This document shows positions 8,062 to 17,228 of a stretch of 64,000 nt of DNA, in pieces. Under the pieces are notes generated by a model. The model was not told the DNA's origin. It did not search any database and was given only the letters and a program-made list of their open reading frames with translations. The stretch is from Lachnoclostridium sp. UBA1175 (lineage in GTDB: Bacteria; Bacillota; Clostridia; Lachnospirales; Lachnospiraceae), in contig DBYX01000004.1 of assembly GCA_002311665.1 (NCBI GenBank), positions 35,258 through 99,257 on the forward strand, written 5' to 3'. The position numbers and the translations under genes were made by a program. The first letter of the stretch is position 1; each line of letters opens with the position of its first letter.

Positions 8062-9042
8062 TCAGTCGGTAAAACTGTTCATCCAGTCTGCGATGATCTG
8101 CTCCGCACGGCTCCGATCGGACTCTGCGTAGTTGATATCCAGCTGGTATTCGACTTTATTTTCCGCCCAGATGTAAGTGTCAAAGATACGCTGCGGGATC
8201 TGATAGCCGTCATCGGTGGTCGCCGGATCGCCGAAATTCTGATGAACTACCTGGAACTCGCGGTTGTTCACGAGAACGGTCTCGCTTGTCAGCTGAACAT
8301 CACCGTTCTCCGAGGAGATCTCCAGACGATCAACGGCTCTGGGATTCTCGAAGTATTCCGTGATCAGGTAGCTGTTCAGGCTGACGTTGATGCCGTCGAC
8401 AATGTAATACGACATGATCGAGATAAAATCCAGGTTGTACTCCGGATCCGGGCCCGGATCATCCAGATTGTCGGCTTTGCCGGTGGAGTACACATACAAA
8501 AACTGCGGCTGTACGTTCTCATTGAACACGGGCGTAACCAATCCGTCGTAACCGATGAATGCGGTCGCTTCCGCCAGAGTGTTGAACGACAGCTGGCTGA
8601 TGCCGATACCCGGTTTGTTCGAGCGGAGGCCGTCGTTCGACCCGGTCCACTCGTACTCGCCGGTCGCGGGGTTCTTCGTCCACTGCGACTGCATCGTCTG
8701 TGTGGTGTTTTTCACATCGCCGTGGATCGACGAGAGCGGAACACGCATATCCTCGTCCGGCGTGAAAACCATGACCGCATCGCCCTGCGCGTTCGTTCCG
8801 GTCTGCACGGTGCCGCTGCGTCTGCCGATCAGTCCGGTGGCGTAGGCGCCGACCGTGCCGAGCAGAAGAACAAGGCAGGCGGCAAGCACAAGCATAAGAC
8901 GTCTGCGTGCGGGTCTGTGCATCCTTGTCACGGTCGCGGAACCGGCCGAAGCGTCGTCAACGCCCAGGCGCAACTGTTCGATTTCTTTAAGCATGGACTC
9001 GTCGGTGCGTCCGATGGCATCCAGCAATTGATCTCTATTCAT
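8062..9042 (-). CDS. Membrane protein co-encoded with sigma factor (probable anti-sigma)
   Basis: Encodes 326 residues. A short cytoplasmic N-terminus (MNRDQLLDAIGRTDESMLKE) and a basic stretch (RPARRR) precede one membrane span (about residues 49-70, LMLVLAACLVLLLGTVGAYATG), then a large extracytoplasmic domain without a recognised motif. Its start overlaps the end of the sigma factor gene by 8 bases, so translation is coupled. This topology and context are those of anti-sigma or sigma-regulating membrane proteins in Firmicutes. The function is inferred from context only. It ends at the terminator at 8006-8041. Confidence 0.7.
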   Translation of the reverse strand: MNRDQLLDAIGRTDESMLKEIEQLRLGVDDASAGSATVTRMHRPARRRLMLVLAACLVLLLGTVGAYATGLIGRRSGTVQTGTNAQGDAVMVFTPDEDMRVPLSSIHGDVKNTTQTMQSQWTKNPATGEYEWTGSNDGLRSNKPGIGISQLSFNTLAEATAFIGYDGLVTPVFNENVQPQFLYVYSTGKADNLDDPGPDPEYNLDFISIMSYYIVDGINVSLNSYLITEYFENPRAVDRLEISSENGDVQLTSETVLVNNREFQVVHQNFGDPATTDDGYQIPQRIFDTYIWAENKVEYQLDINYAESDRSRAEQIIADWMNSFTD

Positions 9043-9595
9043 ACAAGCCCTCCTTTGTCAAAAACTTCTTCAGCTTGCGTCGCGTGCGGTGAAGCATACT
9101 CTTGGCCTTCGATTCGCTCATTCCGCAGTATGACGCGGTGTCCTTGAGAGAGTCAAAATAGAAATACCGGCCGAGAAACAAATGTCTTGCGTCGGGCTTC
9201 AGATCTCTGAGAAACCGGGCTATCGCCTCCTCCAGGAGGTTGTCATCGGGCTCCGACACCGCGGTGCGGGTATCCTCTATGACATCACCGAGCTCTTCAA
9301 AGGAGATTGCGTATTCCGCGCCTTGACGCTTCTGACGTTGCCGATAGCGCAGCCGATCGATCGACTTCTGCCGGGCTATCTTGATGAGGTAGGCGGAGAG
9401 AACCTCCGGACGGTAGTCCGGCATAGAGTTCCACGCGGTCATGTACGTGTCGTTCACGCACTCCTCCGCGTCCTGCTCGTCCCCCAAAATCTGTACGGAG
9501 ACTTTCATCAGGTACCGGTGATACCGATTCATGGTTTCACGTATCGCCCGTTCATCACGCTGAAAATACAGCTCAACAATCTCTGCGTCAGTCAT
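9035..9595 (-). CDS. ECF-type RNA polymerase sigma factor
   Basis: Encodes 186 residues. Region 2 is seen in DEQDAEECVNDTYMTAWNSMPDYRP followed by LIKIARQKSIDRLRYRQRQKR, and region 4 in SLKDTASYCGMSESKAKSMLHRTRRKLKKFL, a helix-turn-helix that would read the -35. The ATG at 9595 is preceded by GGAAGGAGG; the frame extends to 9661 without a ribosome site. The next gene overlaps by 8 bases and probably encodes its membrane regulator, so the pair would respond to an external or envelope signal. The target promoters are not evident here. Confidence 0.92.
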   Translation of the reverse strand: MTDAEIVELYFQRDERAIRETMNRYHRYLMKVSVQILGDEQDAEECVNDTYMTAWNSMPDYRPEVLSAYLIKIARQKSIDRLRYRQRQKRQGAEYAISFEELGDVIEDTRTAVSEPDDNLLEEAIARFLRDLKPDARHLFLGRYFYFDSLKDTASYCGMSESKAKSMLHRTRRKLKKFLTKEGLYE

Positions 9596-9675
9596 ACTGC
9601 CTCCTTCCGGAATTTCATCCCTCACCCTATCATCCGACAGATCAAAACGGAGGTTGCGCATTATTCGAAAAATAA

Positions 9676-9699
9676 GGGCGCAGTCCTGTCGCTGCGCCC
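9676..9699 (-). terminator. Terminator of corA
   Basis: Stem GGGCGCAG/CTGCGCCC followed on the reverse strand by TTATTTTTCG, 26 bases after the corA stop. Confidence 0.85.
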
Positions 9700-9724
9700 G
9701 GATAACCCTGTGTCTGGCAGTATC

Positions 9725-10642
9725 CTAGAACCATTTTTTCTTCTTGAGAACGATCAGGCTTATCACGATGATCAGCAGACAGACGCCGCCGACGATCGGG
9801 TACGCGTACGGGGAGTCGAGCTCCGGCATATGCGTAAAATTCATGCCGTACCAGCCGGTGATCAGCGTGAGCGGCACGAAGATCGTGGCGATGATCGTGA
9901 GGAAGGACATGTTGCGGTTCTGCTTCACCTCCAGCTGGGAGTGGTACAGGTCGCGGATCTGCATCGTGTGCTCACGAAGCGCGGTCACATTGGACTGCAG
10001 GCGCTCCGTGCGCTCGATGAAGAGGCGGAAGAAGCGCAGGTTCTTGGAGGAGAAGAAGGCGTTCTCATTTTCCTCGAGCTCCTGCCCGAGATCGATCAGC
10101 TGCTCGTAGTGCGCGCGCAGGTCGAGGAGCTCGCTGCGGATATCCACGAGACGCTCCATCACCTTGTCGAGATTGCCCGAGAGGATGCGGTCCTCCATCT
10201 GGTCCATCTCCTTCTCGTAGCGCTCGAGCATCAGAAGGTCGCCCGAGAGAATGCCCTCGAGAAAATCGTAGAGGAAGCGCTCCAGGGAAGGGTATTTCCA
10301 GCGCTTGCTCGCCTGAATGTTGTCGAGTATCTTCTGCGCCGTGCCGTCGTCGTCCAGGATGACGATACCGCGCTCGTCGATCGCGAAGAGGAAGGTGTGA
10401 GGGGGGCTCTCGATGCTCGTGCAGTCCGGGATCGCAAAGCTGCCGGTCAGGGAGTCATAGTTTACCTGGATCTCCGTGATATCGTCGGACTCCGCCTCGA
10501 GATCGAGGTCGATGCCCATGTCGAAGAGGTCTTTCTTCGACTCAAACTCCTCGAGGGAAATGTTGGCGACATAGGGAACCTTGCGGTTTCCGATATCCTC
10601 GGCGCTGCATTCGGTCAGCGTGTTTTTGATCTGATAATACAT
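9725..10642 (-). CDS. corA: CorA family magnesium/cobalt transporter
   Basis: Encodes 305 residues, near the usual length for CorA-like channels. A soluble N-terminal domain is followed by a long charged helix (about residues 150-245, with coiled-coil character) and two C-terminal membrane spans. The first span ends in the signature YGMNF; the second is IVGGVCLLIIVISLIVL followed by KKKKWF. CorA proteins form pentameric channels for Mg2+ uptake. GGAGG lies about 11 bases before the ATG. The gene stands alone and ends at its own terminator. Confidence 0.93.
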   Translation of the reverse strand: MYYQIKNTLTECSAEDIGNRKVPYVANISLEEFESKKDLFDMGIDLDLEAESDDITEIQVNYDSLTGSFAIPDCTSIESPPHTFLFAIDERGIVILDDDGTAQKILDNIQASKRWKYPSLERFLYDFLEGILSGDLLMLERYEKEMDQMEDRILSGNLDKVMERLVDIRSELLDLRAHYEQLIDLGQELEENENAFFSSKNLRFFRLFIERTERLQSNVTALREHTMQIRDLYHSQLEVKQNRNMSFLTIIATIFVPLTLITGWYGMNFTHMPELDSPYAYPIVGGVCLLIIVISLIVLKKKKWF

Positions 10643-10814
10643 TGAGGAGACCCTCCGTTCTTATATTCTGTTGATCCTCACTTCGGATCGGGGGCTGCGC
10701 AGGCGCGGGATCGCGGTCTGCAAGCCATCCCCATACTATGGAAAATCAAATCACAGATTCGGGAAGAATGCAAGTGGTAAACGGAAAAACACCCGCATTT
10801 TGCGGCGTAAAATA

Positions 10815-10841
10815 AAGGCCGGGGCATTGTGCCCCGGCCTT
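10815..10841 (-). terminator. Terminator of the large lipoprotein gene
   Basis: Stem AAGGCCGGGG/CCCCGGCCTT, then TTATTTTACG on the reverse strand. The octamer ATTTTACG forms its T-run. Confidence 0.85.
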
Positions 10842-10888
10842 GAGAAATCTGGTTGTTTTGATTTATCCGGGCCGCCGGACGGTTCCGG

Positions 10889-13429
10889 TCAGATTTCGGA
10901 CCATTCGTGGAAAGCGACAATGCAGTCGCCGATGACGACGCAGTTCATGGTTGTGATGGCGGCGTCATATTTGGATTCGATGTTCATAAGGTTGATCTCC
11001 GAGGAAAGCTCGAAGGTTTCCCATTCCTTTCGTCCGAAAGCACTCTTGAAGGTTCCCGTGCCGAGAGACTTGAGATCGGCGGTGTTCACGGGGTTCGTTC
11101 CTTCATAGATGACGGCGCCGTTATCGATAAGAATTCCGTCGTTGGAGATCACGACGAGGAAGTCGCGCGTGACGATCGGGGCGGTCTCCTCGTTTAAGAA
11201 GAACGCGGTGGCGTATACATCCGTCGGAGGATTGGACTCCCAATCGAGGTCGTTGATGCTGACTTTGGTGATGTAGTTCTTTCCGTCACCTTTCTTCATC
11301 CCGTAGGCCGCGTAGTCGAAGTTGCCGTTGAAACAGTCGTCCTGCCACATCATCACATTGTTAATCTGGCCGTCGAAGGAGTCTGCATCACCGAGTTTTT
11401 TCGTGTCCTGCCATACGACATCGCTGCTCATATGCGTGCCGTTGAACAGGAAGCGTGCAAACACGGAGTAATCGTAGCACTCGACGGAAGTGCTGAAACC
11501 GGCCAGGCCCTGCCCGTCGGCGGCCTTCGTCATCGGTCTGCCGTAGGCAGCGGACTCGTAGTACTCAACCGTAATGTTGTCATCCACCTTGACGGTTTTG
11601 ATCAGGGCGCTTTTGTGCGTCGGAGCGTCCTTGTAGGCGGCGCGGAGTTCCTTGAGGTACTGCTCGCTGTGCGCCTTGAAGAGGGACTCATTTTCCTCGG
11701 TGAACTTCTTGGTGTCGACTTCGAGATTGAGGCCCGAGAGCCGGGTTGCGGTCAGGATGATCGTGTTGACTTTCTCGGCCTTGTCGTCATCCGAGACGGT
11801 CTCGGCAGTCATAGCGACCAGCGCGCCGTTTTCGTTGTAAGTGTAGTTGTAGGTAGTCTTTTCCTTCACTTCGCCGAAGCCGGTGTCCGCGAGGTGGTAT
11901 ACGCGAACGCGCTTGATCAGGTTGCCTGCCTTGTCGTAGGTGAAGGTGATCTCCTTGTGCTCGTCGAAGCAGTCGTACACTTCGCTCACGAGGCGCTTCT
12001 CGGAATCATACTTGTAAGCGACATACATACCGTCGCCCTCCTGGATGCGGGCATCGGTCAGCTGACCGTCCTTGAGCGTGAGAAATCTGTTGTACCAGAG
12101 GGACGTGCCGCCGAAGTCGTCCTCGGTGATATTAAAGGTATCCGAGTTCAGGATGTCTTTGCTCAGCTCTCCCATGAAGACGATGAGAGAATCGGAGTCG
12201 TTCGTCAGAGAGACCGGCAGACCGAAGAAGCCTTTGCGATCGAAGTCGACGGTTTCACCGAATACGGTACCGGTGATCCAGTCTTCGTCAGTGATCAGAT
12301 TCGAGGCGGAGAGCAGGTTCTTGCGGAGCTCGTCGCTGGGGACGAAAGCGTTGCAGTGGATGTTGCCCTTCTCCGCAGCATCGTAGTATGTCATCACGAT
12401 ACCGTCGTTGAAATATTTGACGCCGTATTCGGTGCGGGAGGTTCCCTCATGGATCCATCCGCTCAGGCGGTTTTGGTCGTCCTTGAGGAAGGTATAGCGA
12501 TCCACCTCGGCACGGGGGTTCGTCTCGTTCGCAAGCACGATGGAGATCCGGTTGCCGTTCGCATCGTAAGTGTATGTGGTCTCGCGGAAATAGGTGAAGC
12601 CATCCTCTACGGAAGTTCCCGTAGCTTCGGTCTCGCGGATGAGACGGTTCTTCTCGTCGAGGAAGCGATAGTGCTTGGTGAACGACGCGAGACCGTCCTT
12701 GGTATAGTCTGCGCTGAACAGAAGATTGCCCTTCTCGTCATAGGAGTAGCAGGTGTAGCAGTCGTTCTCCGAGTAGATCGAGTAAGCGGCAAATGTGCGA
12801 TGTCCGTCGGAATCCTCGGCGTAGGTGGGGAGATACACCCGGTCTGCGCCCGGATAATCCAATGCGTAGCCGTATTTGGTCGTGTAGAGCGTCACCTGCG
12901 TGCCGTCCTTAAGTGTGAGGACCTGCTTCTTCACATTGAAGTCGCTGTCCATATAGCGGAGCTCCTCGATGTACTCGCCCGTGAGCTTGTTCGTCACGGA
13001 ATTCGGGAAGCGGGTCAGGATATCGATATAGTTCTGGCGGACCATATCGGAAGGATAGGAGGGGTTTATGTACGTCAGCTTCTGGGTGTAAGCGCAAGGA
13101 GTACCCCTTTGGATCTCTTCGTCAATGGAAATATTCATGCTATCGAAGTCGGCGGTCGGAATATCCGAAGCGGACAGTGTCGGCGTAACTTCCGCAGTGG
13201 GTGTGACCTCTGCGGTGGGCGTTACCGTCGCCGTAGGCGTAACCTCCGCGGTGGGAGTGACTTCCGCGGTCGATGTAACGGTTGCGGAAGGCTCCGCGGT
13301 CGCGGTCGGCTCGGCGGTCGGCGTCACATCCGTGTTCTTCTTGTTGTTGCAGCCGGTCAGCATCGATACTGCGCAGATGCCGGTCAATGCGGCTGTGATG
13401 ATCATCTTGTGAATGCGTCTGGTCTTCAT
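10889..13429 (-). CDS. Large lipoprotein with Thr/Pro linker and YD-like repeats
   Basis: Encodes 846 residues. The signal peptide ends in the lipobox LTGC, so it is anchored by lipid outside the membrane. A linker of repeated TAEVTP/TATVTP units (about residues 35-85) follows. The rest holds several motifs resembling YD/RHS repeats: YSYDEKGNLLFSADY, YTYDANGNRISIV, YKYDSEKRLVSEVY, FTYDKAGNLIKRV and YTYNENGALVAMT. Such repeats form extended beta-structures, often carbohydrate binding, but no toxin or peptidase end is visible. Function is unknown. GGAGG precedes the ATG at 13429. WalR-like boxes lie just upstream of its promoter, suggesting an envelope-stress role. Confidence 0.8.
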   Translation of the reverse strand: MKTRRIHKMIITAALTGICAVSMLTGCNNKKNTDVTPTAEPTATAEPSATVTSTAEVTPTAEVTPTATVTPTAEVTPTAEVTPTLSASDIPTADFDSMNISIDEEIQRGTPCAYTQKLTYINPSYPSDMVRQNYIDILTRFPNSVTNKLTGEYIEELRYMDSDFNVKKQVLTLKDGTQVTLYTTKYGYALDYPGADRVYLPTYAEDSDGHRTFAAYSIYSENDCYTCYSYDEKGNLLFSADYTKDGLASFTKHYRFLDEKNRLIRETEATGTSVEDGFTYFRETTYTYDANGNRISIVLANETNPRAEVDRYTFLKDDQNRLSGWIHEGTSRTEYGVKYFNDGIVMTYYDAAEKGNIHCNAFVPSDELRKNLLSASNLITDEDWITGTVFGETVDFDRKGFFGLPVSLTNDSDSLIVFMGELSKDILNSDTFNITEDDFGGTSLWYNRFLTLKDGQLTDARIQEGDGMYVAYKYDSEKRLVSEVYDCFDEHKEITFTYDKAGNLIKRVRVYHLADTGFGEVKEKTTYNYTYNENGALVAMTAETVSDDDKAEKVNTIILTATRLSGLNLEVDTKKFTEENESLFKAHSEQYLKELRAAYKDAPTHKSALIKTVKVDDNITVEYYESAAYGRPMTKAADGQGLAGFSTSVECYDYSVFARFLFNGTHMSSDVVWQDTKKLGDADSFDGQINNVMMWQDDCFNGNFDYAAYGMKKGDGKNYITKVSINDLDWESNPPTDVYATAFFLNEETAPIVTRDFLVVISNDGILIDNGAVIYEGTNPVNTADLKSLGTGTFKSAFGRKEWETFELSSEINLMNIESKYDAAITTMNCVVIGDCIVAFHEWSEI

Positions 13430-13485
13430 GGAAAATCTCCTCCGATCTGTATTGCGGTGTGGGCCGCTCTGTAAGCTATGAGCAG

Positions 13486-13513
13486 ATGATAACACACAAA
13501 AGTTACAAAACAA
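13486..13513 (-). promoter_or_regulatory. Promoter of the large lipoprotein gene
   Basis: Reverse strand TTGTTT, 16 bases, TATCAT. The -35 lies 11 bases after the WalR-like box at 13525-13541. Confidence 0.5.
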
Positions 13514-13524
13514 GTGATATTGTG

Positions 13525-13541
13525 GTTACGTTTGTGTTACA
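13525..13541 (-). promoter_or_regulatory. WalR-like box upstream of the lipoprotein promoter
   Basis: Reverse strand TGTAAC-N5-CGTAAC. Further GTTAC half-sites lie at 13502-13507, 13547-13550 and, in the opposite orientation, 13556-13561. The intergenic region is shared with divergent clpB. Confidence 0.45.
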
Positions 13542-13589
13542 AAGTTTTACGTTTTTGTAACAGAGGAGGGGAATCGGCGAAAAATGCGC

Positions 13590-13618
13590 TTGCATTTTCC
13601 GAAACGATGTGCTATTGT
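13590..13618 (+). promoter_or_regulatory. Promoter of clpB
   Basis: TTGCAT, 17 bases, TATTGT with TGC before the -10. The leader is about 115 bases; no CIRCE or clear CtsR repeat was seen. Confidence 0.55.
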
Positions 13619-13742
13619 TATAGATGTAATAGAACAGACAAACAGAGAAAAGACGGAGGAGACCGCGAACCGCCGCCCGGCGGGTGCGCGGAATACGGAA
13701 AATGACGCCGGCGGAGAGTGCGGCGTCGGATCGGAGGAAGTT

Positions 13743-16325
13743 ATGAACATCAACAAGTTTACGCAGAAATCGACGGAAGCCGTTCAGGCGGCGGAGAAAT
13801 TGTGTTATGAATACGGAAATCCGGAGATGCGGCCGGAGCATCTTCTGTATGCGATGCTCGAGGACGGCGAGGGCCTGATCCCGAAGCTGCTCGCGAAGAT
13901 GGGCATTGTCACGGAGGTTTTCGAGGCGCAGGTGCGCGGGCTGATCGAGCGGATGCCGAAGGTGCAGGGCGCGAACCTCGTCGTCTCGCAGGATCTCAAC
14001 AAGGCGCTGATGTACGCCGAGGACGAGGCGAAGGCGATGGGCGACGCGTACGTGAGCGTCGAGCATCTCTTCTTAAGCCTGCTCAAAAACAGCGGGCGCG
14101 ACCTCGCGGCTGTGCTCCGCAGCTTCGGCATTGACCGTGACCGCTTCCTCGCGGTGCTCGCGGAGGTGCGCGGCAACAAGGCCGTGACGACCGACAACCC
14201 CGAGGCGACGTACGACAGCCTCGGCAAATACGGCTACGACCTCGTGGAGCGCGCGAAGGCGCAGAAGCTCGACCCGGTCATCGGGCGTGACGCGGAGATC
14301 CGCAATGTCGTTCGGATCCTCTCCCGCAAGACGAAGAACAACCCCGTGCTGATCGGTGAGCCGGGCGTCGGCAAGACCGCTGTCGTGGAGGGGCTTGCGC
14401 AGCGGATCGTCGCGGGCGACGTGCCTGAGGGTTTGAAGAATAAGAGTATTTTCGCGCTCGATATGGGCGCTCTGGTCGCGGGTGCCAAATACCGCGGCGA
14501 GTTCGAGGAGCGTCTGAAGGCGGTTCTCGAGGACGTGAAGAACAGTGAGGGCAAGATCATCCTCTTCATCGATGAGCTGCACACGATCGTCGGCGCAGGC
14601 AAGACGGACGGTGCGATGGACGCGGGCAACATGCTCAAGCCGATGCTCGCGAGAGGCGAGCTGCACTGCATCGGTGCGACGACGCTGAACGAGTACCGAC
14701 AGTACGTCGAGAAGGATGCGGCGCTGGAGCGGAGATTCCAGCCGGTGATGGTGGACGAGCCTACCGTCGAGGACACGATCAGCATTTTGCGAGGTTTGAA
14801 AGAGCGCTACGAGGTGTATCACGGCGTGAAGATCAGCGACGGCGCTCTGGTGAGCGCGGCCGTGCTGTCGAACCGGTACATCAGCGACCGTTTCCTGCCG
14901 GACAAGGCGATCGATCTCGTGGACGAAGCGTGCGCCCTGATCAAGACCGAGCTCGACTCGATGCCGACGGAGCTCGATGAGGCGAAGCGCTCGATGATGC
15001 AACTGGAGATCGAGGAGGCGGCCCTTAAGAAAGAGGAAGATGCGCTCAGCAAGGAGCGTCTGGAGGCTCTGCAGAAGGAACTCGCGCAGGCGCGCGAAGA
15101 CTGGGAGCAGGCGAAGGCGCAGTGGGACGCCGAGAAGGCGGAGCTTGAGAGCGTTCGCAAGATCAAGGAGGAGATCGAGGATGTGAACCGGCAGATTGCC
15201 GACGCACAGCGCACGTACAACCTTGACCGCGCGGCGGAACTCACGTACGGGCGTCTTCCGCAGCTGAAGCAGGCGCTTGCGGCAGCGGAGGAGAGCATCC
15301 GCGAGAAGGGGCACACGATGGTCCACGAGACCGTCGACGAGGAGGAGATCGCGAAGATCGTCTCGAAGTGGACGGGCATTCCGGTGTCGAAGCTCAACGA
15401 GAGCGAGCGCAACAAGACGCTGCATCTGGCAGATGAGCTGCACCGCCGTGTCATCGGCCAGGACGAGGCCGTGGCGCGCGTGACCGAGGCCATCATGCGA
15501 TCGAAAGCGGGCATCAAGGATCCCAACCGGCCGATCGGATCGTTCCTGTTCTTAGGACCGACCGGCGTCGGCAAGACCGAGCTTGCGAAGGCGCTGGCCG
15601 AGGCTTTGTTTGACAATGAAACGAACATGGTCCGTATCGATATGAGCGAGTATATGGAGAAGTATTCGGTGTCCCGTCTGATCGGAGCGCCGCCCGGATA
15701 TGTCGGCTACGACGAGGGCGGTCAGCTGACCGAGGCGGTGCGCAGGAAGCCATACAGCGTCGTGCTGTTCGACGAGGTGGAGAAGGCGCATCCCGACGTG
15801 TTCAACGTGCTTCTGCAGGTGCTGGACGACGGCCGGATCACCGACTCTCAGGGCCGGACGGTGGACTTCAAGAACACCATCCTGATCATGACTTCGAACA
15901 TCGGCTCGGAGTATCTGCTCTCCGGTGTCCGTGAGGACGGAACGATCTCCGCGGAGGCCTCGGACGCGGTAATGCGCGATCTTCGGGCACATTTCCGGCC
16001 GGAGTTTTTGAACCGTCTGGACGAGACGATCCTGTTCAAACCGCTCACGAAGGACAACATCCGAAGCATCATCAAGCTGCTCACGAACCGCCTGAACGAG
16101 CGTCTGCACGAGCGTCAGGTGAGCGTGCGTTTCACCGACGCGGCCATCGATCTCGCCTGCGAGCAGGCGTACGATCCGGTCTACGGTGCGCGGCCTCTGA
16201 AGCGCTATCTGCAGACCAACGCGGAGACGATGAGCGCGCGGATGATCCTGGAGGATCAGGTGCACGCGGGTGACACGATCGTGATCGATGTGATCGACGG
16301 TACACTGACGGCGTACGTGGAGTAA
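13743..16325 (+). CDS. clpB: ClpB-type AAA+ disaggregase
   Basis: Encodes 860 residues, the full length of ClpB. In order: the Clp N-domain (FTQKSTEAVQAAEKL onward), AAA domain 1 with Walker A GEPGVGKT near residue 205 and Walker B IILFIDELH, a long coiled-coil middle domain (about residues 400-535, typical of ClpB), AAA domain 2 with GPTGVGKT near 605 and VVLFDEVEKAH, and the C-terminal D2-small domain. It resolubilises protein aggregates together with DnaK. GGAGGAAG precedes the ATG. The gene is monocistronic, ending at a perfect palindromic terminator. Confidence 0.95.
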   Translation: MNINKFTQKSTEAVQAAEKLCYEYGNPEMRPEHLLYAMLEDGEGLIPKLLAKMGIVTEVFEAQVRGLIERMPKVQGANLVVSQDLNKALMYAEDEAKAMGDAYVSVEHLFLSLLKNSGRDLAAVLRSFGIDRDRFLAVLAEVRGNKAVTTDNPEATYDSLGKYGYDLVERAKAQKLDPVIGRDAEIRNVVRILSRKTKNNPVLIGEPGVGKTAVVEGLAQRIVAGDVPEGLKNKSIFALDMGALVAGAKYRGEFEERLKAVLEDVKNSEGKIILFIDELHTIVGAGKTDGAMDAGNMLKPMLARGELHCIGATTLNEYRQYVEKDAALERRFQPVMVDEPTVEDTISILRGLKERYEVYHGVKISDGALVSAAVLSNRYISDRFLPDKAIDLVDEACALIKTELDSMPTELDEAKRSMMQLEIEEAALKKEEDALSKERLEALQKELAQAREDWEQAKAQWDAEKAELESVRKIKEEIEDVNRQIADAQRTYNLDRAAELTYGRLPQLKQALAAAEESIREKGHTMVHETVDEEEIAKIVSKWTGIPVSKLNESERNKTLHLADELHRRVIGQDEAVARVTEAIMRSKAGIKDPNRPIGSFLFLGPTGVGKTELAKALAEALFDNETNMVRIDMSEYMEKYSVSRLIGAPPGYVGYDEGGQLTEAVRRKPYSVVLFDEVEKAHPDVFNVLLQVLDDGRITDSQGRTVDFKNTILIMTSNIGSEYLLSGVREDGTISAEASDAVMRDLRAHFRPEFLNRLDETILFKPLTKDNIRSIIKLLTNRLNERLHERQVSVRFTDAAIDLACEQAYDPVYGARPLKRYLQTNAETMSARMILEDQVHAGDTIVIDVIDGTLTAYVE

Positions 16326-16360
16326 TTGCATAAGAAGTATGCGGAGTAACTGTATAGAAA

Positions 16361-16396
16361 AAATAACCGCCTGTCCGGCCGGACAGGCGGTTATTT
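16361..16396. terminator. Bidirectional terminator after clpB
   Basis: Perfect palindrome with arms AATAACCGCCTGTCC/GGACAGGCGGTTATT around GGCC, between convergent clpB and the DUF2927 gene. Confidence 0.9.
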
Positions 16397-16418
16397 GTGT
16401 TTGAAGAAAATATTGTGC

Positions 16419-17228
16419 TCAGTGCTCGATGATGTGAACCAGGACCGGCACGCACTGCACGTAGTTCATCCCGTTCCGGATCAGCGGGTGGTAAAGCAGC
16501 CGGAACACGATCCAGTCGAGTCTGTTCGGCTCCGGTACCTCGTTCGGTCCCTGGTAGAACAGACTGTCCGGGTAGGAGTAGGAGTCGTTCTGCAGACCCA
16601 TCGCCTGCACGAGTTCCTCGCAGATGACGGAGCGGCGTCGGGGTTCGTCAATGCTGTTGCGTACCGCAATGATACCGCTTTTGATCGAACCGTCCTCATC
16701 GTTCATCTCGAGGTGCGAACAGCCGTTGGTGAACTTGTTGCCGCTGAATTGGCGCACATACGTGTTGAAAACCTCATCGTCGTAGAAGTGCCCGATCAGG
16801 GTGGCGTCCTCCTCGCGGTCGACTTCGACAATTCCCGGAAAACCCTCGACCTTGTTCATCTCGGCGAATGTCTTCCGCAGCACTTCCCAGGTGACATCGT
16901 CGGGAGTGCCTTTCGCGTAAAATCGGATCGGCTCGGTCCATTTGCGGACGATATCCACATAGTCGTGCCCCTCGTCCCGCAGCGCGATCTCGTTGAAATA
17001 GCGGACCGACTGGCCGAGAGAGTAGCCGTCAATGTTGATCTTGAGATCAAGGTACGGCGTGTCCTCGGGGATCTCATGGATGACGCCGAAACGCATCTTC
17101 ACGTAGGGACCCGGAAGGATCTCACGGTTGAAGAGCGCGATATAGGCGTAAAATCCCGCCTGCAGCAGAAGAAGAACCGCGGCTGCACACAGCACGATCC
17201 AGACCAGTTTTTTGTCTTTTGCACTCAT
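16419..17228 (-). CDS. DUF2927 family membrane-anchored protein
   Basis: Encodes 269 residues. An N-terminal span (about residues 8-30, LVWIVLCAAAVLLLLQAGFYAYI) anchors an external domain. The C-terminal half has the conserved block SVICEELVQAMGLQNDSYSYPDSLFYQ, with a RxxxxxEExxQxxGLxND pattern that resembles the DUF2927 family, then a leucine-rich end. The family is uncharacterised; the Glu-Glu and downstream residues recall metallopeptidase-like proteins, but this is not proven. Its ATG overlaps the TGA of asd (ATGA), so it is translationally coupled to it. A clear paralogue is encoded at 19281-20177. Confidence 0.75.
   Translation of the reverse strand: MSAKDKKLVWIVLCAAAVLLLLQAGFYAYIALFNREILPGPYVKMRFGVIHEIPEDTPYLDLKINIDGYSLGQSVRYFNEIALRDEGHDYVDIVRKWTEPIRFYAKGTPDDVTWEVLRKTFAEMNKVEGFPGIVEVDREEDATLIGHFYDDEVFNTYVRQFSGNKFTNGCSHLEMNDEDGSIKSGIIAVRNSIDEPRRRSVICEELVQAMGLQNDSYSYPDSLFYQGPNEVPEPNRLDWIVFRLLYHPLIRNGMNYVQCVPVLVHIIEH

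Noticed and set aside
13590..13742. CIRCE or CtsR operator before clpB
   Set aside because: No TTAGCACTC/GAGTGCTAA inverted repeat and no clear tandem heptad was found by eye.
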